Source: Staphylococcus argenteus (GTDB lineage Bacteria > Bacillota > Bacilli > Staphylococcales > Staphylococcaceae). From it: 64,000 bases of DNA. A model generated the notes under the pieces. It worked only from the letters and a program-made list of their open reading frames with translations. It did not search any database and was not told where the DNA came from. Made by a program: the position numbers and the translations under genes. The DNA lies in contig NC_016941.1 in assembly GCF_000236925.1 (NCBI RefSeq), positions 496,001-560,000 of the forward strand, written 5' to 3'. This document shows, piece after piece, positions 53,379-62,422 of the stretch. How positions within the stretch are numbered: position 1 is the stretch's first letter; every line of letters starts with the position of its first letter.

Positions 53379-54020
53379 TTGTTAAAAAGAATGAGAGACG
53401 ACATAAAAATGGTATTTGAGCAGGATCCAGCGGCACGTTCAACAATAGAAATCATTACAACATATGCCGGGTTACATGCAGTATGGAGTCATTTGATTGC
53501 ACATAAATTATACAATCAAAAAAAATATGTTGCAGCACGCGCAATATCTCAAATTTCAAGATTTTTTACAGGTATAGAAATTCATCCAGGAGCCAAAATT
53601 GGTAAACGTCTATTTATTGATCACGGTATGGGCGTAGTGATTGGTGAAACATGCACAATCGGTGATAATGTAACAATTTATCAAGGCGTTACACTTGGCG
53701 GTACAGGGAAAGAAAAAGGGAAAAGACATCCGGATATCGGAGATAATGTTTTAATCGCAGCAGGGGCTAAAGTTTTAGGGAATATAAAAATAAATTCAAA
53801 TGTAAATATTGGTGCAAATTCAGTAGTTTTACAATCTGTACCAAGTTATTCAACAGTCGTTGGTATACCAGGACATATTGTTAAGCAAGATGGTGTTAGA
53901 GTCGGCAAAACATTCGACCACCGTAACCTACCAGATCCAATTTATGAACAAATTAAGCATTTAGAACGACAACTTGAAAAGACTAGGAATGGAGAGATTC
54001 AAGATGATTACATTATATAA
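53379..54020 (+). CDS. cysE: Serine O-acetyltransferase
   Basis: CysE acetylates serine to O-acetylserine, the CysK substrate. The 213 residues have the N-terminal helical domain and a left-handed beta-helix of hexapeptide repeats from about residue 65 ([20 protein letters not shown]). The catalytic His lies in [13 protein letters not shown], and the flexible [15 protein letters not shown] loop is present. I chose TTG at 53379, 8 bases after GAGGAGG; an ATG at 53373 is only 2 bases from that site. It overlaps cysS by 17 bases. Confidence 0.94.
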   Translation: MLKRMRDDIKMVFEQDPAARSTIEIITTYAGLHAVWSHLIAHKLYNQKKYVAARAISQISRFFTGIEIHPGAKIGKRLFIDHGMGVVIGETCTIGDNVTIYQGVTLGGTGKEKGKRHPDIGDNVLIAAGAKVLGNIKINSNVNIGANSVVLQSVPSYSTVVGIPGHIVKQDGVRVGKTFDHRNLPDPIYEQIKHLERQLEKTRNGEIQDDYII

Positions 54021-55404
54021 TACACTTACGCGTCAAAAGGAAGTGTTCAAACCAATAGAACCAGGGAAAGTAAAAATGTATGTGTGTGGTCCGACCGTAT
54101 ATAACTATATCCACATAGGGAATGCGAGACCAGCTATTAACTATGACGTAGTAAGACGCTACTTTGAATATCAAGGTTACGATGTAGAATATGTATCTAA
54201 CTTTACGGACATAGACGATAAATTAATTAAACGTTCTCAAGAATTAAACCAATCAGTTCCTGAAATAGCAGAAAAATACATTGCTGCATTTCACGAAGAT
54301 GTTGGTGCTTTAAATGTTAAGAAAGCTACATCGAATCCACGTGTTATGGATCATATGGATGACATTATCAAGTTTATTAAAGATTTAGTTGATCAAGGAT
54401 ATGCTTATGAAAGCGGTGGTGATGTTTACTTTAGAACGCGTAAATTTGACGGTTATGGTAAATTAAGTCATCAATCAATTGATGATTTAAAAGTTGGTGC
54501 GCGTATAGATGCAGGTGAATATAAGGAAGATGCATTGGACTTTACATTGTGGAAAAAAGCTAAGCCAGGTGAGATAAGCTGGGATAGCCCGTTTGGCGAA
54601 GGTCGTCCAGGGTGGCATATTGAATGTTCAGTTATGGCATTTCATGAACTAGGTGCAACGATAGATATTCATGCAGGTGGTTCGGATTTACAGTTTCCAC
54701 ATCATGAAAATGAAATTGCGCAATCTGAAGCACATAATCATGCGCCATTTGCTAATTATTGGATGCATAACGGTTTTATTAATATTGATAATGAAAAAAT
54801 GAGTAAATCATTAGGGAACTTTATATTAGTACACGACATTATTAAAGAAGTAGATCCAGATGTACTAAGATTCTTTATGATCAGTGTACATTATAGAAGT
54901 CCGATTAATTACAATTTAGAATTAGTAGAATCAGCTCGTAGTGGACTTGAGCGTATTCGTAATAGCTATCAGTTAATCGAAGAGCGCGCAGAAATTGCTA
55001 CTAATATTGAAAATCAACAATCTTATATTGAACAAATTGATACAATTTTAAATCGTTTTGAAACAGTTATGAATGATGATTTTAATACGGCTAATGCCAT
55101 TACAGCGTGGTACGATTTAGCGAAATTAGCAAATAAATATGTACTTGAGAATACGACATCAACGGAAGTTATAGATAAATTTAAAGCGGTGTATCAAATT
55201 TTTAGTGATGTGTTAGGCGTTCCTTTGAAATCTAAAAATGCAGATGAATTATTAGATGAAGATGTTGAAAAACTAATCGAAGAACGTAATGAAGCAAGAA
55301 AAAATAAAGATTTTGCAAGAGCTGATGAAATCCGAGATATGTTGAAAGAGCAAAATATTATTTTAGAAGACACACCTCAAGGGGTTAGATTTAAACGTGG
55401 ATAA
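54004..55404 (+). CDS. cysS: Cysteinyl-tRNA synthetase
   Basis: CysS charges tRNA-Cys, so the T-box upstream links its supply to cysteine status. The 466-residue class I enzyme has the zinc Cys in [19 protein letters not shown] with HIGH inside (about residues 27-41), and further zinc ligands in WHIECS and the HHENE segment. The KMSKS loop (EKMSKSLGN) lies near 265. The ATG at 54004 follows GGAGAG inside the end of cysE. Its end overlaps mrnC by 8 bases. Confidence 0.97.
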   Translation: MITLYNTLTRQKEVFKPIEPGKVKMYVCGPTVYNYIHIGNARPAINYDVVRRYFEYQGYDVEYVSNFTDIDDKLIKRSQELNQSVPEIAEKYIAAFHEDVGALNVKKATSNPRVMDHMDDIIKFIKDLVDQGYAYESGGDVYFRTRKFDGYGKLSHQSIDDLKVGARIDAGEYKEDALDFTLWKKAKPGEISWDSPFGEGRPGWHIECSVMAFHELGATIDIHAGGSDLQFPHHENEIAQSEAHNHAPFANYWMHNGFINIDNEKMSKSLGNFILVHDIIKEVDPDVLRFFMISVHYRSPINYNLELVESARSGLERIRNSYQLIEERAEIATNIENQQSYIEQIDTILNRFETVMNDDFNTANAITAWYDLAKLANKYVLENTTSTEVIDKFKAVYQIFSDVLGVPLKSKNADELLDEDVEKLIEERNEARKNKDFARADEIRDMLKEQNIILEDTPQGVRFKRG

Positions 55405-55801
55405 CCAACAAGATTATCAAATAAAGTTATTAAATCCATTAACTCTAGCATATATGGGAGACGCAGTTTTAGATCAATATGTACGTAACTATATTGTTAT
55501 GAAACTTAAAAGTAAGCCGAATAAATTACATCAAATGTCAAAAAAATATGTATCTGCAAAAAGCCAAGCTCAGACGCTAGAACTTCTAATTGAACATAAA
55601 TGGTTTACAGAAGAAGAAATGGCGATTTTAAAGCGAGGACGTAATGCGAAAAGTCATACTAAAGCAAAGAATACCGATGTTCAAACTTATCGTAAAAGTT
55701 CTGCATTGGAAGCTGTTATCGGTTTCCTTTATTTGGATAAGAGAGAAGAACGATTAGAAGCATTATTAAATAAAATTATAACCATAGTTAATGAAAGGTA
55801 G
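55397..55801 (+). CDS. mrnC: Mini-ribonuclease III
   Basis: Mini-III is an RNase III catalytic domain without a dsRNA-binding domain; in Bacillus it matures 23S rRNA at the flanking stem. The 134 residues contain the signature [17 protein letters not shown] near residue 18 with the catalytic Asp, and the second acidic cluster in [16 protein letters not shown] near 100. The start is GTG within the end of cysS. The 23S flanking stem at 35.3 and 38.6 kb is its expected substrate. Confidence 0.94.
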   Translation: MDNQQDYQIKLLNPLTLAYMGDAVLDQYVRNYIVMKLKSKPNKLHQMSKKYVSAKSQAQTLELLIEHKWFTEEEMAILKRGRNAKSHTKAKNTDVQTYRKSSALEAVIGFLYLDKREERLEALLNKIITIVNER

Positions 55802-55808
55802 TGGCGAC

Positions 55809-56555
55809 ATGGAAGATACAGTTATTGTTGGTAGGCATGCTGTCAGAGAAGCAATTATTACTGGACACCCTATAAATAAAATATTGATTCAAGAAGGTAT
55901 AAAAAAACAACAAATCAATGAAATTTTAAAAAATGCGAAAGATCAAAAAATCATTGTCCAAACAGTGCCAAAATCTAAATTAGATTTTTTAGCAAATGCA
56001 CCTCACCAGGGTGTAGCAGCCCTCATTGCACCATATGAATATGCAGATTTTGGACAATTTTTAAAACAGCAAAAAGAAAAAGATGGTTTATCGACAGTAC
56101 TTATATTAGATGGATTAGAAGATCCACACAATTTAGGATCAATTTTAAGAACTGCAGATGCAACAGGTGTTGATGGTGTGATTATACCTAAACGACGATC
56201 AGTTACTTTGACGCAAACTGTTGCTAAAGCATCAACTGGCGCTATAGAACATATTCCTGTGATACGTGTAACAAATTTAGCTAAGACAATTGATGAACTT
56301 AAAGAAAATGGTTTTTGGGTAGCAGGTACAGAAGCAAATAATGCTACGGACTATAGAAATCTTGAAGCGGATATGTCATTAGCAATTGTCATTGGTAGTG
56401 AAGGGCAAGGTATGAGCCGCCTAGTAAGTGATAAATGTGACTTCTACATTAAAATACCAATGGTAGGACATGTAAACAGTCTAAATGCGTCAGTTGCAGC
56501 CAGTTTAATGATGTACGAAGTGTTTCGTAAAAGACATGACGTTGGAGAAATATAA
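55809..56555 (+). CDS. rlmB: 23S rRNA (guanosine-2'-O)-methyltransferase RlmB family
   Basis: This SPOUT-class 2'-O-methyltransferase of the TrmH/RlmB group has 248 residues. The N-terminal L30e-like substrate domain opens with [12 protein letters not shown]. The SPOUT knot carries [20 protein letters not shown] near residue 102, [13 protein letters not shown] near 196 and [19 protein letters not shown] near 218, the SAM-binding and dimer motifs. I chose the ATG at 55809; an in-frame ATG at 55791 lies inside the mrnC end and lacks its own site. The stop overlaps the rae1 start. Target G2251 is inferred from the family. Confidence 0.92.
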   Translation: MEDTVIVGRHAVREAIITGHPINKILIQEGIKKQQINEILKNAKDQKIIVQTVPKSKLDFLANAPHQGVAALIAPYEYADFGQFLKQQKEKDGLSTVLILDGLEDPHNLGSILRTADATGVDGVIIPKRRSVTLTQTVAKASTGAIEHIPVIRVTNLAKTIDELKENGFWVAGTEANNATDYRNLEADMSLAIVIGSEGQGMSRLVSDKCDFYIKIPMVGHVNSLNASVAASLMMYEVFRKRHDVGEI

Positions 56556-57079
56556 TGAAGGAACGTTACTTAATCATTGATGGGTATAATATGATTGGTC
56601 AATCACCAACATTAAGCGCTATTGCAAAAGAAAATTTGGAAGAAGCACGGTTACAATTAATTGATGCAATTGCAAACTATAATGCAGTTATTTCAGATGA
56701 AATTATTTGTGTTTTCGATGCTTATGAACAATCTGGTATTGAGAGAGAATATATGTACCATGGTGTTAAAACGATTTTCACAAAGGAAAAAGAGACTGCG
56801 GATAGTTTCATTGAAAGATATGTGTATGAACTTTATGACAAGCACACAAAACACATTACAGTTGTTACTAGTGATATGAGTGAGCAACATGCAATTTTCG
56901 GATCGGGTGCATATCGAATTTCTTCAAGAGAAATGTGGAGAGATTTGAAAGAAAATGAAATTGATGTAAGTAAATCGTTAGATGATATTAGTGAAAATAA
57001 GCCAAGAACTAGAATTCCGCTTTCTTCTGAGATACTTGCAGAATTCGAAAAAATTCGACGAGGACATCATAAAAAGTAA
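56555..57079 (+). CDS. rae1: Ribosome-associated A-site endoribonuclease Rae1 (YacP), NYN domain
   Basis: Rae1 enters the A site of paused ribosomes and cuts mRNA. The 174-residue protein is a single NYN/PIN-like domain: YLIIDGYNMIGQSP (first catalytic Asp, residues 4-17), VFDAYEQSG near 54, ETADSFIERYVYEL near 80, and VVTSDMSEQHAIFGSGAYRI near 103. It starts on the overlapping TAATG with rlmB. Its position before sigH matches Bacillus (yacO-yacP-sigH). Confidence 0.92.
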   Translation: MKERYLIIDGYNMIGQSPTLSAIAKENLEEARLQLIDAIANYNAVISDEIICVFDAYEQSGIEREYMYHGVKTIFTKEKETADSFIERYVYELYDKHTKHITVVTSDMSEQHAIFGSGAYRISSREMWRDLKENEIDVSKSLDDISENKPRTRIPLSSEILAEFEKIRRGHHKK

Positions 57080-57114
57080 GATTATTGTCACCTTGAAAAT
57101 CTAAATGAAACAGT

Positions 57115-57157
57115 ATTAAACTAACCATAATCTTAAGGTAGAAGGGGTTAGTTTAAT
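57115..57157 (+). promoter_or_regulatory. Inverted repeat enclosing the sigH ribosome-binding site
   Basis: ATTAAACTAACC (57115-57126) is perfectly complementary to GGTTAGTTTAAT (57146-57157). The 19-base loop and the foot of the stem hold AAGGTAGAAGGGG, the only Shine-Dalgarno for the TTG at 57160. Folding should hinder initiation. Published work on S. aureus describes sigH as nearly silent and translationally limited by such a repeat. Confidence 0.85.
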
Positions 57158-57159
57158 TT

Positions 57160-57729
57160 TTGAAAAGATGTATATCAGTACATAATAATGTTGGAAAACA
57201 CAGCAATATAGTTGACGATAATGAATTTGAAAAGTTAATTACAGATTTGAAACCATTAATCATTCGACGTATGAAAAGGTTTGGTTTTAAATACCATGAT
57301 TTGGAAGATTTATATCAAGAGATACTAATAAAGATATATAGGGCAACTAAAACATTCGATTTTAAAGGTGAGCAACCATTCGTGAATTATGTTCAATGTT
57401 TAATCACTTCAGTTAAATACGATTACCTAAGGAAGTGTTTAGCATCTTCTAGAAGAATGGATAGTTTAGTAAATGAATATAAAGTTATATATCCTTGTGC
57501 ATTAAAGTATCATGACATTGAAAGAAACTATTTAAATAAACTGAATGTCAGAGAGTTGATTTGTCAATTTAAATATTTAAGTGCATTTGAAAAAGAAGTA
57601 ATGTATTTTATATGCGACCAATATAAACCAAGAGAGATTGCCCAATTGATGAATGTTAAAGAAAAAACTATTTATAATGCAATTCAACGGTGTAAAAGTA
57701 AAATAAGACAGCATTTTAAAATGTATTAA
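57160..57729 (+). CDS. sigH: Alternative sigma factor SigH (competence/recombination)
   Basis: SigH of staphylococci is a cryptic, diverged sigma-70 family factor that switches on comG/comE-type competence genes and helps stabilise lysogeny. The 189 residues show region 2 (ITDLKPLIIRRMKRFGFKYH, then DLEDLYQEILIKIYRATKTF) and region 4 (LSAFEKEVMYFICDQYKPRE, then IAQLMNVKEKTIYNAIQRCK). The likely start is TTG at 57160, just after the inverted repeat. A longer N-terminus is possible if another start is used. The position between rae1 and rpmG is that of Bacillus sigH, though identity is low. Confidence 0.88.
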   Translation: MKRCISVHNNVGKHSNIVDDNEFEKLITDLKPLIIRRMKRFGFKYHDLEDLYQEILIKIYRATKTFDFKGEQPFVNYVQCLITSVKYDYLRKCLASSRRMDSLVNEYKVIYPCALKYHDIERNYLNKLNVRELICQFKYLSAFEKEVMYFICDQYKPREIAQLMNVKEKTIYNAIQRCKSKIRQHFKMY

Positions 57730-57780
57730 AATTCAGTACAGTAAAAGGGTTAAATAAGCGCGCGATTGTTCTTGGATAGT

Positions 57781-57810
57781 TTGACATTTGTTATAAATTT
57801 TATGTATAGT
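57781..57810 (+). promoter_or_regulatory. Promoter of rpmG-secE-nusG
   Basis: TTGACA (57781-57786) is a perfect -35, with TATAGT (57805-57810) 18 bases on. Confidence 0.8.
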
Positions 57811-57844
57811 ATACTGGTATTATAATGAATAAAGGTGAAGTATT

Positions 57845-57988
57845 GTGAGGAAAATACCTTTAAATTGTGAGGTTTGTGGCAATAGAAATTACAATGTTCC
57901 TAAGCAAGAAGGCTCGGCAACAAGATTAACTTTAAAGAAATATTGTCCGAAATGTAACGCGCACACAATTCATAAAGAATCGAAATAA
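57845..57988 (+). CDS. rpmG: 50S ribosomal protein bL33, zinc-binding form
   Basis: This 47-residue ribosomal protein begins with GTG at 57845, after AAAGGTG. It keeps both CxxC pairs (CEVC near residue 8 and CPKC near 34), so it is the zinc-containing C+ form. Staphylococci carry several rpmG copies, and this copy is the one adjacent to secE. The sequence ([18 protein letters not shown], ending HTIHKESK) is typical. Confidence 0.93.
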
Positions 57989-58043
57989 ATACATTCAAAA
58001 TAATACTTTGAAAATATGTTCAAAGGATTTGGAGGTTGAACAG

Positions 58044-58226
58044 ATGGCTAAAAAAGAAAGTTTCTTTAAAGGCGTTAAGTCTGAAATGGAAAAAACAAGT
58101 TGGCCGACGAAAGAAGAGCTATTTAAATATACTGTAATTGTAGTCTCTACTGTTATATTCTTCTTAGTCTTTTTCTATGCCTTAGATTTAGGGATTACAG
58201 CATTGAAAAATTTATTATTTGGTTAG
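58044..58226 (+). CDS. secE: Preprotein translocase subunit SecE
   Basis: SecE is the small clamp subunit of the SecYEG channel. The 60-residue short Gram-positive form has the amphipathic helix with the conserved [19 protein letters not shown] (residues 7-25) and a single membrane helix (about 29-50; [20 protein letters not shown]). I chose the ATG at 58044, after GGAGGT; the open frame extends upstream without support. nusG starts 12 bases after its stop. Confidence 0.95.
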
Positions 58227-58238
58227 AGGAGTGAAGAC

Positions 58239-58787
58239 ATGTCTGAAGAAGTTGGCGCAAAGCGTTGGTATGCAGTGCATACATATTCTGGATATGAAAA
58301 CAAAGTTAAAAAGAATTTAGAAAAAAGAGTAGAATCTATGAATATGACTGAACAAATCTTTAGAGTAGTCATACCGGAAGAAGAAGAAACTCAAGTAAAA
58401 GATGGTAAAGCTAAAACAACGGTTAAGAAAACATTTCCTGGCTATGTTTTAGTGGAATTAATAATGACGGACGAATCTTGGTATGTAGTTAGAAATACGC
58501 CAGGTGTTACTGGGTTTGTTGGATCTGCTGGTGCAGGATCAAAACCAAATCCATTATTGCCAGATGAAGTACGTTTTATTCTAAAACAAATGGGACTTAA
58601 AGAAAAAACAATCGATGTAGAACTCGAAGTTGGTGAACAAGTCCGTATTAAATCTGGTCCGTTTGCAAATCAAGTTGGTGAAGTTCAAGAAATTGAAACA
58701 GATAAGTTTAAGTTAACAGTTTTAGTAGATATGTTTGGACGTGAAACACCAGTTGAAGTTGAATTTGACCAAATTGAAAAGCTTTAA
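58239..58787 (+). CDS. nusG: Transcription termination/antitermination factor NusG
   Basis: NusG binds the RNA polymerase clamp and modulates pausing and termination. The 182 residues hold the NGN domain (WYAVHTYSGYENKVKKNLE onward; FPGYVLVELIMTDESWYVVR near residue 70) and a C-terminal KOW domain (VGEQVRIKSGPFANQVGEVQ near 130). AGGAGTG precedes the ATG. It follows secE and precedes rplK, the universal bacterial order. Confidence 0.97.
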   Translation: MSEEVGAKRWYAVHTYSGYENKVKKNLEKRVESMNMTEQIFRVVIPEEEETQVKDGKAKTTVKKTFPGYVLVELIMTDESWYVVRNTPGVTGFVGSAGAGSKPNPLLPDEVRFILKQMGLKEKTIDVELEVGEQVRIKSGPFANQVGEVQEIETDKFKLTVLVDMFGRETPVEVEFDQIEKL

Positions 58788-58832
58788 TTTAATATTAAAG
58801 TAATTAAACTAACCAAAAGATAAAAAAGAGTA

Positions 58833-58862
58833 TTGATTTTTTAATTAGAAAAGTGTTAAAAT
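58833..58862 (+). promoter_or_regulatory. Promoter of rplK
   Basis: TTGATT (58833-58838) and TAAAAT (58857-58862) are separated by 18 bases. The transcript would begin at the foot of the structured leader. Confidence 0.7.
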
Positions 58863-58864
58863 TA

Positions 58865-58942
58865 TGTGGTCGCGCTTTTAGAGCGCCCATTTCGTCACGA
58901 AATGTTAAGAGTGGGAGGGCAAAACTGAGCCCTGTGACCACA
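58865..58942 (+). promoter_or_regulatory. Structured leader of rplK, probable L1 autoregulatory site
   Basis: TGTGGTC (58865-58871) pairs with GACCACA (58936-58942), closing three hairpins: GCGCT/AGCGC, ATTTCG/CGAAAT and AGGGC/GCCCT. The motif GTGGGAGGG (58911-58919) resembles the L1-binding stalk of 23S rRNA. L1 represses rplK-rplA mRNA in E. coli; its use here is inference, backed by a similar motif before rplA. Confidence 0.65.
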
Positions 58943-58967
58943 TCACGATATCAAGGAGGTGCACATC

Positions 58968-59390
58968 GTGGCTAAAAAAGTAGATAAAGTTGTTAAATTA
59001 CAAATTCCTGCAGGTAAAGCGAATCCAGCACCACCAGTTGGTCCAGCATTAGGTCAAGCAGGTGTGAACATCATGGGATTCTGTAAAGAGTTCAATGCAC
59101 GTACTCAAGATCAAGCAGGTTTAATTATTCCGGTAGAAATCAGTGTTTATGAAGATCGTTCATTTACATTCATTACAAAAACTCCACCGGCTCCAGTATT
59201 ACTTAAAAAAGCGGCTGGTATTGAAAAAGGTTCTGGTGAACCAAACAAAACTAAAGTTGCTACAGTAACTAAAGATCAAGTACGCGAAATTGCTAACAGC
59301 AAAATGCAAGACTTAAACGCTGCAGACGAAGAAGCAGCTATGCGTATTATCGAAGGTACTGCACGTAGTATGGGTATCGTTGTAGAATAA
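58968..59390 (+). CDS. rplK: 50S ribosomal protein uL11
   Basis: uL11 forms the GTPase-associated centre with 23S rRNA and is the thiostrepton-binding site and RelA sensor contact. The 140 residues include [20 protein letters not shown] (residues 8-27, the proline-rich hinge of the N-domain), [13 protein letters not shown] near 30, and the RNA-binding C-domain. The start is GTG at 58968, 7 bases after AAGGAGGT; an in-frame GTG at 58959 overlaps that site. Confidence 0.97.
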
Positions 59391-59422
59391 TAATTCGAAT
59401 ATTAAATTTGATTAAAAGATTT

Positions 59423-59580
59423 AAACGATGAAGCAGATAACAGAGATAATAATGATGAATTATAAATATAATCTGTATGACTAGATTAATGATTGATTTA
59501 TTCATAAGATTAGTTCTTCTGTTGTCTGCTCTTAACTTGCATCAAGCAAGTAATGTGGGAGGAAATTCCGCTAAAACCAC
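59423..59580 (+). promoter_or_regulatory. Structured leader of rplA
   Basis: GCAGATAACAG (about 59424-59434) pairs with CTGTTGTCTGC (about 59519-59529) across some 85 bases. A tight hairpin ACTTGC/GCAAGT follows (about 59535-59551), then GTGGGAGG (59555-59562) with a closing CCAC (59577-59580) just before the ribosome-binding site. The last element matches the rplK leader motif and may be a second L1 target. Confidence 0.55.
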
Positions 59581-59597
59581 TAAAGGAGGAACTATAA

Positions 59598-60290
59598 ATG
59601 GCTAAAAAAGGTAAAAAGTATCAAGAAGCAGCTAGTAAAGTTGACCGTACTCAGCACTACAGTGTTGAAGAAGCAATTAAATTAGCTAAAGAAACAAGCA
59701 TTGCTAACTTTGACGCTTCTGTTGAAGTTGCATTCCGTTTAGGAATTGATACACGTAAAAATGACCAACAAATCCGTGGTGCAGTAGTGCTACCAAACGG
59801 AACTGGTAAATCACAAAGTGTATTAGTATTCGCTAAAGGCGACAAAATTGCTGAAGCTGAGGCAGCAGGTGCTGACTTCGTAGGTGAAGCAGAATACGTT
59901 CAAAAAATCCAACAAGGTTGGTTTGACTTCGATGTAGTAGTTGCTACACCAGACATGATGGGTGAAGTTGGTAAATTAGGTCGTGTATTAGGACCTAAAG
60001 GTTTAATGCCAAACCCTAAAACTGGAACTGTAACAATGGATGTTAAAAAAGCTGTTGAAGAAATCAAAGCTGGTAAAGTAGAATACCGCGCTGAAAAAGC
60101 TGGTATCGTACATGCATCAATTGGTAAAGTTTCATTCACTGATGAGCAATTAATCGAAAACTTCAATACTTTACAAGATGTATTAGCTAAAGCTAAACCA
60201 TCATCTGCTAAAGGTACTTACTTCAAATCTGTTGCTGTAACTACAACAATGGGTCCTGGAGTTAAAATTGATACTGCAAGTTTTAAATAA
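59598..60290 (+). CDS. rplA: 50S ribosomal protein uL1
   Basis: uL1 forms the L1 stalk that helps move deacylated tRNA from the E site, and is a known translational repressor of its own operon in E. coli. The 230 residues have the two-domain L1 pattern: [19 protein letters not shown] at the start, [15 protein letters not shown] near 59, [20 protein letters not shown] near 116, [10 protein letters not shown] near 137, and the [20 protein letters not shown] end. AAAGGAGG precedes the ATG. Confidence 0.97.
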   Translation: MAKKGKKYQEAASKVDRTQHYSVEEAIKLAKETSIANFDASVEVAFRLGIDTRKNDQQIRGAVVLPNGTGKSQSVLVFAKGDKIAEAEAAGADFVGEAEYVQKIQQGWFDFDVVVATPDMMGEVGKLGRVLGPKGLMPNPKTGTVTMDVKKAVEEIKAGKVEYRAEKAGIVHASIGKVSFTDEQLIENFNTLQDVLAKAKPSSAKGTYFKSVAVTTTMGPGVKIDTASFK

Positions 60291-60308
60291 TAAATGAGAT
60301 AAATGATT

Positions 60309-60338
60309 ACAGGCTGAAAGAAATTACTTTCAGTCTGT
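60309..60338 (+). terminator. Hairpin after rplA
   Basis: ACAGGCTGAAAG pairs with CTTTCAGTCTGT, one G-U pair, six-base loop. The tail is A-rich rather than T-rich, so termination may be partial. Confidence 0.55.
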
Positions 60339-60347
60339 AAAAATATA

Positions 60348-60376
60348 TTGACAATGAGTGGTTTACAAGTTATATT
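60348..60376 (+). promoter_or_regulatory. Promoter of rplJ-rplL
   Basis: TTGACA (60348-60353) and TATATT (60371-60376) are separated by exactly 17 bases, near-perfect sigma-A consensus. Confidence 0.88.
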
Positions 60377-60400
60377 ACTTATTGTGATTATTTTACCTAA

Positions 60401-60518
60401 GACAGTAGGAGTTATTTATAACTTAAAATTTATCCTACCGAGGCTAAAATTGACTTGAACGTGATGATTAATGATCTTTCAAGCACTTTTTGCCGTAGGT
60501 AGAAAGTGCTTTTTTTAT
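60401..60518 (+). promoter_or_regulatory. Ribosomal protein L10 leader with terminator
   Basis: The leader carries GTAGGA (about 60405) and TCCTAC (about 60433), and a terminator stem AAGCACTTT / AAAGTGCTT with TTTTTTT (60481-60517). A CCGTAGGTAG segment in its loop can pair upstream as an antiterminator. This matches the L10(L12)4 autoregulatory leader known in Firmicutes. Confidence 0.85.
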
Positions 60519-60561
60519 TAATTTTAAAAAAAGCACCAAAAATTTAAATGGAGGTGTCTGA

Positions 60562-61062
60562 ATGTCTGCTATCATTGAAGCTAAAAAACAATTAGTTGAT
60601 GAAATTGCTGAGGTACTATCAAATTCAGTTTCAACAGTAATCGTTGACTATCGTGGGTTAACAGTAGCTGAAGTTACTGACTTACGTTCACAATTACGTG
60701 AAGCTGGTGTTGAGTATAAAGTGTACAAAAACACTATGGTACGTCGTGCAGCTGAAAAAGCTGGTATCGAAGGCTTAGATGAATTCTTAACAGGTCCAAC
60801 TGCTATTGCAACTTCTAGTGAAGATGCTGTAGCTGCAGCGAAAGTAATTTCTGGATTTGCTAAAGATCATGAAGCATTAGAAATTAAATCAGGCGTTATG
60901 GAAGGCAATGTTATTACAGCAGAAGAAGTTAAAACTGTTGGTTCATTACCTTCACACGATGGTCTTGTATCTATGCTTTTATCAGTATTACAAGCTCCTG
61001 TACGCAACTTCGCTTATGCGGTTAAAGCTATTGGAGAACAAAAAGAAGAAAGCGCTGAATAA
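60562..61062 (+). CDS. rplJ: 50S ribosomal protein uL10
   Basis: uL10 anchors the bL12 dimers at the ribosomal stalk and autoregulates its mRNA. The 166 residues contain the RNA-binding N-domain ([56 protein letters not shown]) and a C-terminal helix near 140-160 that binds L12. GGAGGTG precedes the ATG. rplL follows 43 bases on. Confidence 0.97.
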
Positions 61063-61105
61063 TTTTTAGCGTAAAAAAACTTAAAAATAATGGAGGAATT
61101 ATAAA

Positions 61106-61474
61106 ATGGCTAATCATGAACAAATCATTGAAGCGATTAAAGAAATGTCAGTATTAGAATTAAACGACTTAGTAAAAGCAATTGAAGAAGAATTTGGTGT
61201 AACTGCAGCTGCTCCAGTAGCAGTAGCAGGTGCAGCTGGTGGCGCTGACGCTGCAGCTGAAAAAACTGAATTTGACGTTGAGTTAACTTCAGCTGGTTCA
61301 TCTAAAATCAAAGTTGTTAAAGCTGTTAAAGAAGCAACTGGCTTAGGATTAAAAGATGCTAAAGAATTAGTAGACGGAGCTCCTAAAGTAATCAAAGAAG
61401 CTTTACCTAAAGAAGAAGCTGAAAAACTTAAAGAACAATTAGAAGAAGTTGGAGCTACTGTAGAATTAAAATAA
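61106..61474 (+). CDS. rplL: 50S ribosomal protein bL12 (L7/L12)
   Basis: bL12 recruits translation GTPases to the ribosome. The 122 residues show the N-terminal dimer domain ([20 protein letters not shown]), an Ala/Gly-rich hinge (about 35-52), and the compact C-domain ([20 protein letters not shown], then [20 protein letters not shown]). GGAGGA precedes the ATG. Codon use is that of a highly expressed gene. A hairpin and a strong terminator follow. Confidence 0.98.
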
Positions 61475-61505
61475 TTCTAGTATCTTAAACTTAATAGTCA
61501 AAGTT

Positions 61506-61542
61506 TTATAACAACCATAGCCAATGTGGATGATTGTTATAA
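61506..61542 (+). repeat. Inverted repeat after rplL
   Basis: TTATAACAA (61506-61514) is exactly complementary to TTGTTATAA (61534-61542). Without a T-run, it may protect the 3' end or be a processing site ahead of the main terminator. Confidence 0.5.
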
Positions 61543-61564
61543 TGAAATGATTCTTTGAGAAATT

Positions 61565-61598
61565 AAAACCCCGTTATTTTGATAACGGGGTTTTATTC
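61565..61598 (+). terminator. Terminator of rplJ-rplL
   Basis: AAAACCCCGTTAT pairs perfectly with ATAACGGGGTTTT across TTTG; the T-run is part of the stem. Likely bidirectional. Confidence 0.9.
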
Positions 61599-61661
61599 AT
61601 GTAAACACGTAATGTAATGTTATAATAATGACGAGTTACAAAATGAAGATGAGGTGGAATA

Positions 61662-62270
61662 ATGAGTCATTACTATGATGAAGATCCGAGTGTAAGTAGC
61701 AATGAACAACAAATCCAATATCAAGTGAATCATCATCTTATCCATTTAATTACTGACAATGGCGTTTTTTCAAAAGATCGAGTAGACTACGGCTCAGACG
61801 TTCTCATTAAAACTTTTTTAAAAGCGCACCCGCCTGGACCAAGCAAAAGAATAGCTGATGTTGGTTGTGGATATGGTCCTATAGGTTTGATGATTGCAAA
61901 AGTATCTCCACACCATACGATTACTATGCTTGATGTAAATCACAGGGCACTTACTTTAGTTGAAAAAAACAAAAAATTAAATGATATTGAGAATGTGATT
62001 GTAAAAGAAAGTAATGCTTTAACTGCGGTAGAAAATGAAAGTTTAGACTTTGTATTGACTAATCCACCGATAAGGGCAGGTAAAGAGACTGTACATCGTA
62101 TTTTCGAACAAGCATTTTATAAATTGGATGCAAATGGAGAACTATTTGTTGTGATACAAAAAAAACAAGGCATGCCATCTGCAAAGAAAAAAATGGAAGC
62201 ACTTTTTGGAAATGTAGAGGTACTGAATAAAGATAAAGGATATTATATTCTAAGAAGTATAAAAGCTTGA
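61662..62270 (+). CDS. ybxB: RsmC-like class I SAM-dependent methyltransferase
   Basis: This 202-residue methyltransferase lies between rplL and rpoB in many Firmicutes (YbxB). It has the SAM loop ADVGCGYGPIGLMIAK near residues 65-80, the acidic MLDVNHRAL strand near 89-97, and the catalytic motif NPPIRAG near 131. NPP with a following small residue marks RsmC/RlmG-type base N-methyltransferases, so a guanine N2 target in rRNA is a fair guess but unproven. GAGGTGG precedes the ATG. The rpoB promoter overlaps its 3' end. Confidence 0.88.
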   Translation: MSHYYDEDPSVSSNEQQIQYQVNHHLIHLITDNGVFSKDRVDYGSDVLIKTFLKAHPPGPSKRIADVGCGYGPIGLMIAKVSPHHTITMLDVNHRALTLVEKNKKLNDIENVIVKESNALTAVENESLDFVLTNPPIRAGKETVHRIFEQAFYKLDANGELFVVIQKKQGMPSAKKKMEALFGNVEVLNKDKGYYILRSIKA

Positions 62271-62295
62271 AAAGAATTCGATATTCTGTTATAGT
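62267..62295 (+). promoter_or_regulatory. Likely promoter of rpoB
   Basis: TTGAAA (62267-62272) and TATAGT (62290-62295) are separated by 17 bases. The -35 box overlaps the stop codon of the methyltransferase gene. Confidence 0.65.
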
Positions 62296-62375
62296 TATAT
62301 AATGTAAAAATTTATGTTCAATAAGTGTGTACTTTTACGTTAAATAGATAAGTTAATTAGGAATGAATATAGAAT

Positions 62376-62422
62376 CGAAAATGGTGTCATCATTAGTGTT
62401 GCCGTTTTCTTTTTGTCTTTTT
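62376..62422 (+). terminator. Attenuator-like hairpin before rpoB
   Basis: GAAAATGG pairs, with one G-U pair, with CCGTTTTC and is followed by TTTTTGTCTTTTTATT. It lies between the rpoB promoter and start codon, so it could attenuate rpoB transcription, as known for rpoBC in other bacteria. Confidence 0.55.
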
